Source of the DNA: Acidobacteriaceae bacterium
GTDB taxonomy: Bacteria; Acidobacteriota; Terriglobia; Terriglobales; Acidobacteriaceae
Length of the DNA stretch: 5,488 nt
Direction of reading: 5' to 3'
NCBI GenBank assembly: GCA_030040115.1
Contig: JASHUH010000112.1
Span: forward strand, 1 to 5,488
Below, one piece after another: positions 1 through 4,352 of this stretch. A program made the translations under genes and the position numbers. Within the stretch, counting starts at the first letter, position 1; every line of letters begins with the position of its first letter. Below the pieces are notes generated by a model. The model did no database searches. It saw only the letters and a program-made list of their open reading frames with translations, and had not been told where the DNA came from.

Positions 1-15
1 TTTTGTGAAAGGACG

Positions 16-45
16 TTGACAGTGGACTGTTCCGCACGAGAGACT
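16..45 (+). promoter_or_regulatory. Possible sigma-70-type promoter ahead of the tRNA region
   Basis: A perfect -35 hexamer TTGACA lies at 16-21. The best -10 candidate is GAGACT at 40-45 (18-nt spacing), which matches TATAAT at only three of six positions. If real, the transcript would begin near position 52 and run through the half-tRNA copy, the hairpin, tRNA-Gln and possibly prs. A rival -10 (GATAAG, 154-159) lies just before the mature tRNA but has no recognisable -35. The TTGACA is seen; promoter function is inferred. Confidence 0.25.
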
Positions 46-64
46 CGCGGACGGTTGCTGAAGT

Positions 65-98
65 TGGGCGATCGTTCAATGGTAGGACAGTGCCCTTT
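65..98 (+). pseudogene. Truncated tRNA-Gln copy (5' half only)
   Basis: These 34 nt are identical to the first 34 nt of the intact tRNA-Gln (175-208), exactly 110 nt upstream. The copy keeps the 5' acceptor strand, the whole D arm (GTTC/GGAC), the 5' strand of the anticodon stem and the first four loop bases. Identity stops inside the anticodon loop after CTTT. The 3' anticodon strand, T arm and CCA end are missing, so it cannot be a working tRNA. The next bases can still pair with the 5' end (TGGGC 65-69 with GCCCA 101-105). It may be a remnant of a tandem tRNA duplication, an integration scar, or an assembly error. Confidence 0.75.
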
Positions 99-105
99 CT
101 GCCCA

Positions 106-128
106 TCGCGGCCAGAAGCGGGCCGCGA
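106..128 (+). other. Strong GC-rich hairpin after the half-tRNA
   Basis: TCGCGGCC (106-113) and GGCCGCGA (121-128) form a perfect 8-bp stem with a 7-nt loop. No T-run follows, so it is not a standard intrinsic terminator. It sits one base after the segment that can pair with the half-tRNA acceptor strand, and 46 nt before tRNA-Gln. The stem is directly visible; any role in processing or termination is inference. Confidence 0.55.
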
Positions 129-174
129 CGGGGCCCAAAGAATCGAGAGCGTGGATAAGACGCGGTTTAATCAC

Positions 175-248
175 TGGGCGATCGTTCAATGGTAGGACAG
201 TGCCCTTTGGAGGCACTTATCCAGGTTCGAATCCTGGTCGCCCAGCCA
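175..248 (+). tRNA. tRNA-Gln (anticodon UUG)
   Basis: A complete 74-nt cloverleaf is visible. The acceptor stem is TGGGCGA (175-181) paired with TCGCCCA (238-244), followed by discriminator G and an encoded CCA (246-248). The D arm is GTTC/GGAC around a loop containing GG. The anticodon stem GTGCC/GGCAC encloses the 7-nt loop CTTTGGA, whose bases 34-36 read TTG, giving anticodon UUG for CAA codons (and CAG by wobble). The T arm is CCAGG/CCTGG with loop TTCGAAT. The gene lies 78 nt upstream of prs on the same strand and could be co-transcribed with it. Confidence 0.97.
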
Positions 249-312
249 AATTTTTGTGGATTGAAAGTCTGCGAACGAGCAAAATCCGGGAGCAACCTAA
301 GCCAACCAGCTT

Positions 313-319
313 GGAGGGA
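313..319 (+). promoter_or_regulatory. Shine-Dalgarno site fixing the prs start
   Basis: GGAGGGA lies 7 nt before the ATG at 327, a near-ideal anti-SD match and spacing. It favours this start over the ATG at 348 and over the TTG at 480, which would give a protein of standard family length but has no comparable site. The open frame extends upstream to 189 through the tRNA gene, but that part is not expected to be translated. Confidence 0.85.
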
Positions 320-326
320 CCTTGAG

Positions 327-1427
327 ATGGAACTTGGAACTCTGGTAATGGACGAAGACAAGCCGAAGGCCAACCAGCCTCCTGCCCAGCGTGAAGCCCC
401 AGCCAGGGAGCACGTCTCCCCGGAAATCGCGAAAGCCAAAGAGCCCAAACCTGCCGCCGAGCGCAAGCGCGTCCGCAATTTGAGCGAGGACAAGCGGTTC
501 AAACTTTTCTCGGGCACCGCCAATCCGGAGCTGGCGCGCAAAATCGGGGTGCACATAGGGGTTCCGGTGGGCGAGGCCAAGCTGCAGCGCTTTGCCGACG
601 GCGAGGTCTACTTCCAACTGCTCGAAAATGTGCGCGGCGTGGATGTTTTCGTGGTGCAACCCACTTGCTATCCGGTGGACCAGCATCTGGTGGAGTTATT
701 GGTGATGATTGACGCCCTCAAGCGCGCTTCGGCGGCTCGGATCACCGTCGTGGTGCCGTACTATGGCTATGCCCGCCAGGATCGCAAGGACCGGCCGCGC
801 GTGGCCATCAGCGCCAAACTCATCGCCGACCTGCTTACCACCGCGGGCTCCAACCGCGCCTTGTTTGTCGATCTGCACGCCGCCCAGATCCAGGGCTTCT
901 TCAACATCCCCGTGGATCACCTCTTCGCCAGTCCGGTGCTGGTAAGTCACTTCCGCGAGTTGAACCTGCCCAACCTCATCGTGGTTTCCCCCGATGCCGG
1001 CGGCGTGGAGCGGGCGCGCTTCTTCGCCCAGAAGATGGTCGCGCCGCTGGCCATCGTCGACAAGCGCCGCACCGACTTGAATGTGGCTGAGGTGATGCAC
1101 GTGGTCGGCGACGTGAGCGGAAAAACTTGTCTCATCATCGATGACATCATCGACACCGCGGGCACGCTGGTGAAGACCGTGGACGCGCTGTACGCCGCCG
1201 GGGCGCGGTCCGTGCATGCCTGCGCCAGCCATGCCGTGCTTTCCGGCCCGGCCATCGACCGCATCGCCAACTCGCGCATCGAGCAGGTGGTGGTCACCGA
1301 CACCATTCCCCTGCGCGAAGCGGCGCAGAGGTTGTCCAAGATTAAGGTGCTCACGATCTCCGGCCTATTGGGCGCGGCCATCGAGAGCATTCATATGGAA
1401 ACTAGCGTGAGCACGCTGTTTAGCTGA
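327..1427 (+). CDS. prs: Ribose-phosphate pyrophosphokinase (PRPP synthetase)
   Basis: This cytosolic enzyme transfers pyrophosphate from ATP to ribose 5-phosphate, making PRPP for purine, pyrimidine, histidine, tryptophan and NAD synthesis. The 366-residue product shows the class I motifs in order: catalytic loop PYYGYARQDRK (144-154), DLHAAQIQGFF (182-192) with the conserved His184, SPDAGGVERAR (221-231), the flexible-loop region DKRR (245-248) and the PRPP-binding loop DDIIDTAGT (272-280). The end VSTLFS is typical of the family. The conserved core starts near residue 58 (FKLFSGT). The first ~55 residues are a Lys/Pro/Ala/Glu-rich extension not found in the ~315-residue E. coli enzyme. The ATG at 327 is chosen for its strong SD. 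A TTG at 480 would give about 315 residues but lacks an SD. The gene lies between tRNA-Gln and rplY, an arrangement seen in many bacteria. Confidence 0.97.
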   Translation: MELGTLVMDEDKPKANQPPAQREAPAREHVSPEIAKAKEPKPAAERKRVRNLSEDKRFKLFSGTANPELARKIGVHIGVPVGEAKLQRFADGEVYFQLLENVRGVDVFVVQPTCYPVDQHLVELLVMIDALKRASAARITVVVPYYGYARQDRKDRPRVAISAKLIADLLTTAGSNRALFVDLHAAQIQGFFNIPVDHLFASPVLVSHFRELNLPNLIVVSPDAGGVERARFFAQKMVAPLAIVDKRRTDLNVAEVMHVVGDVSGKTCLIIDDIIDTAGTLVKTVDALYAAGARSVHACASHAVLSGPAIDRIANSRIEQVVVTDTIPLREAAQRLSKIKVLTISGLLGAAIESIHMETSVSTLFS

Positions 1428-1433
1428 CGCTAG
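1402..1433 (+). other. Inverted repeat spanning the prs stop codon
   Basis: CTAGCGT (1402-1408) is the reverse complement of ACGCTAG (1427-1433). A competing shorter hairpin, AGCGTG/CACGCT (1404-1417), is nested in it and followed by GTTTAG. The structure straddles the TGA of prs (1425-1427). No proper T-run follows, so an intrinsic terminator is not established; a weak terminator or 3'-end stabiliser is possible. Confidence 0.3.
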
Positions 1434-1436
1434 CCA

Positions 1437-1461
1437 TCAGCTCTCAGCTTTCGGCTGTCAG
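1437..1461 (-). repeat. AGCTGA-type intergenic repeat, copy 1 (inverted)
   Basis: Read on the minus strand this segment ends in AGCTGAGAGCTGA (1449 to 1437), identical to 1643-1655 on the plus strand, giving a 13-bp perfect inverted repeat about 190 nt apart. The rest (AGCCGAAAGCTG) fits the same 6-7-nt unit. It begins 10 nt after the prs stop. No coding potential is evident. In the rest of this spacer I see a 10-bp palindrome, CAGATATCTG (1473-1482), and a GCAAGG/CCTTGC inverted repeat (1520-1525, 1551-1556). Confidence 0.6.
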
Positions 1462-1563
1462 TTGATGCAACTCAGATATCTGCCTCTGCAATTGAGCCGA
1501 GGAAGAATGGTTCCGGATCGCAAGGCAGTCGATGCGGAGCGAAACGACCACCTTGCTGCGATT

Positions 1564-1596
1564 AGCTGAAGGTTAATAGCTGAAAGCTGAAAGCTG
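1564..1596 (+). repeat. AGCTGA-type intergenic repeat, copy 2
   Basis: The segment opens with AGCTGAAGG and continues as TAGCTGAAAGCTGAAAGCTG (1577-1596), which is three 7-nt AGCTGAA-like units in tandem. Units are shared with the copies at 1437-1461 and 1643-1668. It lies in the prs-rplY spacer, about 115 nt before rplY. I see no open frame or RNA gene here. Confidence 0.65.
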
Positions 1597-1642
1597 CATT
1601 TTACAAAGGGAGCGGAGCGACACAGTTTGCAGCGGTGCAGCA

Positions 1643-1668
1643 AGCTGAGAGCTGAAGGCTGAAAGCTG
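1643..1668 (+). repeat. AGCTGA-type intergenic repeat, copy 3
   Basis: AGCTGAGAGCTGA (1643-1655) followed by GGCTGAAAGCTG (1657-1668) makes four imperfect units of the same family. The first 13 nt are an exact inverted match to 1437-1449. It ends about 43 nt before the rplY start, so it probably lies in the rplY leader if transcription reads through from prs. Confidence 0.65.
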
Positions 1669-1711
1669 TCTTTTCCGTGCCCGATCTTTGCAGAAACGAG
1701 AAACGAGCCAA

Positions 1712-2419
1712 ATGCCAGAGACTGTCGCAGCCACGCCCCGCGGGGGCAAGTTCAACAAGAATGCGGCGCGCCGCGTGCGCCGCGCGGGCAGGATTCCCGC
1801 CGTGTTGTACGGCGCCGGCCACGATCCCTTGGCCGTCGAGGTGGATCCCAAGCAGATTTCCCGGATTCTGTTTTCCGAAACCGGGCACAACACCATCTTC
1901 GACGTCCAAGTCGCGGGCGCGCCGCCGGCCAAAGCCATGATCGTGGATTGGCAGCGCGAGCCCATCAAGGATCAACTCATCCACATCGACCTCAAGCGCA
2001 TCGCTCTCGATAAGTCTTTGCGCGTGCGCGTGCGCGTCAAACTGCTGGGTGTGCCGGTAGGAGTGAAGACGGAGGGCGGGATACTGGACCAGGTTCTGCG
2101 CGAGGTCGAGATCGAATGCCTGCCCGCCGACATTCCCAGTCACATCGATGTGGACGTGAGCGGGCTGGAGATGCACCAGGTGTTGCGCGTAAGCGGACTG
2201 CCGCACACCGAGAAGATCAAGTATCTGAGCGCCGAGGACGCCACCGTGGCTCACGTGATCGCCATCCGCGAAGAAGTGGTGCCCGCCGCCGAAGGCGAGG
2301 CAGCGGCCGCCGCGGCGACCACCGAAGCTGCGGCTCCGGCCGAACCGGAAGTGGCCAAGAAGGGCAAGCCGGAGGCCGAGGCGGCAGCCAAAAAGCCCGA
2401 AGCCGGAGCGAAGAAGTAA
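1712..2419 (+). CDS. rplY: 50S ribosomal protein L25, general stress (Ctc/TL5) type
   Basis: L25 binds 5S rRNA in the central protuberance of the large subunit. The 235-residue product has the two-domain Ctc/TL5 layout: the 5S-binding L25 domain (about 4-95), with NAARRVRRAGRIPAVLYG (17-34) and QLIHIDLKRI (88-97), then the TL5 C-terminal beta domain (about 100-188). The tail from about 191 to 235 is low-complexity Ala/Glu/Lys/Pro and likely disordered. The ATG at 1712 is chosen because MPETVAATPR aligns with the usual family start. An in-frame TTG at 1688 would add eight residues and has no SD. The SD before the ATG is weak (only GAG-like bases near 1705-1707). The stop is only 3 nt before the earliest possible pth start, implying translational coupling. 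Confidence 0.95.
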   Translation: MPETVAATPRGGKFNKNAARRVRRAGRIPAVLYGAGHDPLAVEVDPKQISRILFSETGHNTIFDVQVAGAPPAKAMIVDWQREPIKDQLIHIDLKRIALDKSLRVRVRVKLLGVPVGVKTEGGILDQVLREVEIECLPADIPSHIDVDVSGLEMHQVLRVSGLPHTEKIKYLSAEDATVAHVIAIREEVVPAAEGEAAAAAATTEAAAPAEPEVAKKGKPEAEAAAKKPEAGAKK

Positions 2420-2422
2420 CCC

Positions 2423-3187
2423 TTGGCCGAAGCAAGCGAGTCCCGTGGCTCCGGCTGGAGAAGATTATTCACCCGGGTTCCTGAATCGGATCGACCTGGC
2501 GCGCAAAGACCGGTGCCAGGGTCAATCGCCGGGGAGCCGGAAATCAGCCCGGAGGGCCCATTCCTGATTGTGGGCCTTGGTAATCCCGGCCTCGAGTATC
2601 TGTGGACCCCGCATAACGCGGGATTCATGGCGATTGATCGCATCGCCCAGCAGGAGGGTGTTGTGGTCCAGAACCGGCGCGGAAGAGCTGCCACCGCGAC
2701 CTGCCGCTTGGCGGGTCGCAGGGTGGTTCTGGCCAAGCCGGAGACGTTTATGAACCTCAGCGGGGTTGCGGTGGCCGCTCTGGTGGAAGAGTTTGAAGCC
2801 GATCCGGCGCGGGACCTGCTGGTGATTTACGACGAGCTGGATCTGGCGCTGGGGACCTTCAAGATCAGGGAACGCGGGTCGCCGGCGGGACACAACGGAG
2901 CCCGTAGCGTAACCGGGGCCCTGGGAACGCAGGAGTGGTTGAGATTACGCATCGGCGTGGGTCCCCAGTTGCCATCGGAAGCGGTGGCGCCTGGAGGCCG
3001 ACGGCCGGGCAGAGATTACCTTCTCTCGCCCATGCGCAAAAAGGACTTGGCGGTGATGGATGAGGTGCTGGACCGGGTGGCCACGGCCGTCCGGCGCATC
3101 TTGGAGCAAGGACCGGCCGCCGCGATGAACGAGTTTAACCGCAAGGATGACAAAGATCGGGGATCAGACGACAGCGATCGGAAATAA
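2423..3187 (+). CDS. pth: Peptidyl-tRNA hydrolase
   Basis: Pth cleaves the ester bond of peptidyl-tRNAs that drop off the ribosome, recycling tRNA. Numbered from the TTG at 2423 (254 residues), it shows FLIVGLGNPGLEY (47-59), the catalytic His in TPHNAGF (His64), FMNLSG (109-114, Asn111), the active-site Asp in YDELD (Asp137) and GHNG (156-159, Asn158). All expected catalytic and tRNA-binding residues are present. The start is uncertain. No ATG exists before the conserved core. Options are TTG 2423 (3 nt after the rplY stop, ~46-residue Arg/Ser/Pro-rich extension), GTG 2513, or the non-standard CTG 2564, which sits 7 nt after GGAGGG (2551-2556). The usual length is about 190 residues. The last ~14 residues (KDDKDRGSDD and on) are highly charged and coincide with GATC-rich DNA that continues past the stop. 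Confidence 0.95.
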   Translation: MAEASESRGSGWRRLFTRVPESDRPGAQRPVPGSIAGEPEISPEGPFLIVGLGNPGLEYLWTPHNAGFMAIDRIAQQEGVVVQNRRGRAATATCRLAGRRVVLAKPETFMNLSGVAVAALVEEFEADPARDLLVIYDELDLALGTFKIRERGSPAGHNGARSVTGALGTQEWLRLRIGVGPQLPSEAVAPGGRRPGRDYLLSPMRKKDLAVMDEVLDRVATAVRRILEQGPAAAMNEFNRKDDKDRGSDDSDRK

Positions 3188-3222
3188 CGACCGCAAACTG
3201 ATCACTGATCATGGATCACTGA
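3155..3222 (+). repeat. GATC-rich 7-nt-phased repeat across the pth 3' end
   Basis: GATC occurs at 3155, 3162, 3176, 3200, 3207 and 3214, six times in about 60 nt and mostly at spacings of 7 or 14. ACTGATC is repeated in tandem at 3197-3203 and 3204-3210, with a third related unit, GATCACTGA, at 3214-3222. The block begins inside the last ten codons of pth and runs into the spacer. It resembles the degenerate short repeats of the prs-rplY spacer in style but has a different unit. Confidence 0.55.
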
Positions 3223-3226
3223 CGAT

Positions 3227-3247
3227 TGAGAGCTGATAGCTGCAAGC
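3227..3247 (+). repeat. AGCTGA-type intergenic repeat, partial copy 4
   Basis: TGAGAGCTGATAGCTGCAAG (3227-3246) carries two units of the family found between prs and rplY. Its GAGAGCTGA is shared with copy 3. It is short, and assignment rests on this unit match alone. It lies 35 nt before rpsF. Confidence 0.45.
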
Positions 3248-3266
3248 CGGTGCGAGCCGCTCCGGC
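3246..3266 (+). promoter_or_regulatory. Small hairpin just upstream of the rpsF ribosome binding site
   Basis: GCCGG (3246-3250) pairs with CCGGC (3262-3266) around an 11-nt loop containing CCG (3257-3259). The stem ends 4 nt before the AAGGA SD (3271-3275). Many bacteria have an S6:S18-binding leader at this place whose hallmark is an exposed CCG. The hairpin and CCG are seen; the regulatory role is a guess, since only five pairs are visible. Confidence 0.25.
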
Positions 3267-3281
3267 AGGAAAGGAATACGG

Positions 3282-3692
3282 ATGTCCCGTTTGTATGAAG
3301 TGATGTTTGTCCTTCGGCCCGACATGGCCGAAGAGGATGCCGACAAGCTGATTGCCGGCTTTACGGCGACGGTCGCCAACGGTGGCGGGGTGGTCAAGTC
3401 GGTGGAGAAAATGGGCCGCCGCAAGCTGGCTTACGTGGTCCGCAAGTTCGCCGATGGCGCCTACGTCCTGCTCACCATCGAAGCGAGCGGTCCGGTGGTG
3501 CTGGAGCTGGAGCGCCGGCTGCGCGTCAGCGAACCGGTGATCAAGTTCATCACCGTGCGCATGGACGAGGAAGAGAAGCGCTTGGCCAAGGTGAAGGCGG
3601 CGCGGGGCACGCGCAGAAGCGCGCCGCCGGCTGCCGTATCCCCTGAAACCGCGTCGCCGGCCGCGGCCGAGACCGCTCAGGCCAGCGCATAG
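3282..3692 (+). CDS. rpsF: 30S ribosomal protein S6
   Basis: S6 binds the central domain of 16S rRNA on the 30S platform as a heterodimer with S18, encoded next. The 136-residue product carries the full S6 ferredoxin-like fold in about residues 1-97, including the opening RLYEVMFVLRP (3-13), GRRKLAYVVRKFADGAYVLL (45-64) and ELERRLRVSEPVIKFITVR (75-93). Residues from about 108 to 136 form an Ala/Pro/Ser/Glu-rich tail. Alternative short tails are common in S6, but this one is long and neutral rather than the poly-Glu tail of E. coli. The ATG is well supported by AAGGA 6 nt upstream and by family start. The rpsR gene follows after 110 nt, with no ssb in between. Confidence 0.96.
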   Translation: MSRLYEVMFVLRPDMAEEDADKLIAGFTATVANGGGVVKSVEKMGRRKLAYVVRKFADGAYVLLTIEASGPVVLELERRLRVSEPVIKFITVRMDEEEKRLAKVKAARGTRRSAPPAAVSPETASPAAAETAQASA

Positions 3693-3710
3693 GCCGTCAC
3701 TCGTTTCGCG

Positions 3711-3734
3711 GTCGGCAATCCTGCCCTTGCCGGC
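3711..3734 (+). other. Stem-loop in the rpsF-rpsR spacer
   Basis: GTCGGCAA (3711-3718) pairs with TTGCCGGC (3727-3734), eight pairs including one G-U, around the 8-nt loop TCCTGCCC. It starts 18 nt after the rpsF stop. There is no T-run, so read-through into rpsR is expected; it could act as an attenuator or protect the mRNA 3' end. The remainder of the 110-nt spacer is GC-rich with no other feature I can support. Confidence 0.35.
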
Positions 3735-3802
3735 TTCCACCAGAATTGTCTCCGGCGCTCTTGCGGCGCGCGCTGACACCCAAGGAATGTTGAGGAAATA
3801 TC

Positions 3803-4141
3803 ATGCCTGAAGAAACTCAAGCCAAAACCTCCGCCACGACGGATACGCCATCCTCGCCGGCCTCCGGGCAAAGTCCCGCTCCTCGTGGACCGCGCCCTGC
3901 CGGCGGTCCCGGCGGCCGCGGAAAATTCTTTCGGCGCAAGAAGGTCTGCAAGTTCTGCACCGAGAAGATCGACGCCATTCCCTACCGCGATGTGCGGCTG
4001 CTGCAACAGTTTGTGGCCGAACGCGGCAAGATCGTGCCGCGGCGGCTTACCGGCGTCTGCACCACCCACCAGCGCCGCCTCACCCGGGCCATCAAACAGG
4101 CGCGCAATATCGCGCTGCTGCCCTTCGCCACGCATCACTAA
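3803..4141 (+). CDS. rpsR: 30S ribosomal protein S18
   Basis: S18 is the partner of S6 on the 30S platform. The 112-residue product has the conserved S18 core from about residue 41: [11 protein letters not shown] (42-52), [15 protein letters not shown] (57-71), [12 protein letters not shown] (75-86), then [21 protein letters not shown] (88-108). Cys49, Cys52, Cys86 and His89 form a CxxC...CxxH set, suggesting the zinc-binding (C+) form. Zinc binding is inferred, not shown. The first ~40 residues are a Thr/Ser/Pro/Gly-rich extension; typical S18 is about 75-90 residues. The ATG at 3803 has GAGGA (3792-3796) 6 nt upstream. No other ATG lies before the core, so the extension is probably translated. 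A 211-nt spacer separates it from rplI. Confidence 0.96.
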   Translation: MPEETQAKTSATTDTPSSPASGQSPAPRGPRPAGGPGGRGKFFRRKKVCKFCTEKIDAIPYRDVRLLQQFVAERGKIVPRRLTGVCTTHQRRLTRAIKQARNIALLPFATHH

Positions 4142-4215
4142 GGCGCGTGACGCAGGTGCGGCTTGCCGGGACGTAGACAACCCAGCCGTTGGGTGAATGA
4201 GACGCTCTGGGCTGG

Positions 4216-4266
4216 TCATCCTGACGCTGACCCGGAACGGAGCGAGGAGGAAGCGGTAGGATCTGC
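4216..4266 (+). repeat. Possible interspersed intergenic repeat in the rpsR-rplI spacer
   Basis: The segment starts TCATCCTGACG and ends GGTAGGATCTGC; ATCCT (4218-4222) and AGGAT (4258-4262) form a terminal inverted repeat around a purine-rich GGAGCGAGGAGGAAGCGG centre. It resembles a TCATCCTGA...AGGATCT element I recall as common between genes in Acidobacteriota contigs; that is memory, not a search. Only one copy is in this window. Upstream of it, ACCCA/TGGGT (4180-4194) forms a small 5-bp hairpin. Confidence 0.35.
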
Positions 4267-4280
4267 GGCTGCTTTTCACC

Positions 4281-4332
4281 GCGTGCGTTTGGCGCCGCTC
4301 TTGGCACAGCCCGTGGGGCTCGCCGCGCACGC
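4281..4332 (+). promoter_or_regulatory. Compound stem-loop in the rplI leader
   Basis: Three nested helices can stack: GCGTGCG (4281-4287) with CGCACGC (4326-4332), GGCG (4291-4294) with CGCC (4321-4324), and AGCCC (4308-4312) with GGGCT (4316-4320). A 13-nt one-sided bulge (4295-4307) separates the last two. The structure ends 7 nt before the rplI SD (GGGAGA, 4340-4345), so it could influence rplI translation. All pairings are visible; function is not known and some pairing is expected by chance in GC-rich DNA. Confidence 0.35.
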
Positions 4333-4352
4333 ATAGACTGGGAGAATTTTCG

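Noticed and set aside
189..326. Upstream extension of the prs reading frame through the tRNA gene
   Set aside because: The frame is open by chance through the tRNA; the ATG at 327 has a strong SD, and the upstream part has no plausible start signal.
249..326. Riboswitch or attenuator in the prs leader
   Set aside because: No convincing conserved core or stable stem was seen in these 78 nt.
696..1232. Minus-strand open frame inside prs
   Set aside because: It lies fully within the conserved prs coding region and shows only mirrored composition.
1473..1482. 10-bp palindrome CAGATATCTG as an operator
   Set aside because: A single short palindrome with no nearby promoter or regulator gene; chance occurrence cannot be excluded.
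1553..1579. TTGCTG...TAATAG as a promoter for rplY
   Set aside because: The spacing is 15 nt, the hexamers are imperfect, and the second falls inside the repeat array.
1563..1668. CRISPR-like array
   Set aside because: Units are 6-7 nt and contiguous, with no 20-40-nt repeats, no regular spacers and no cas genes.
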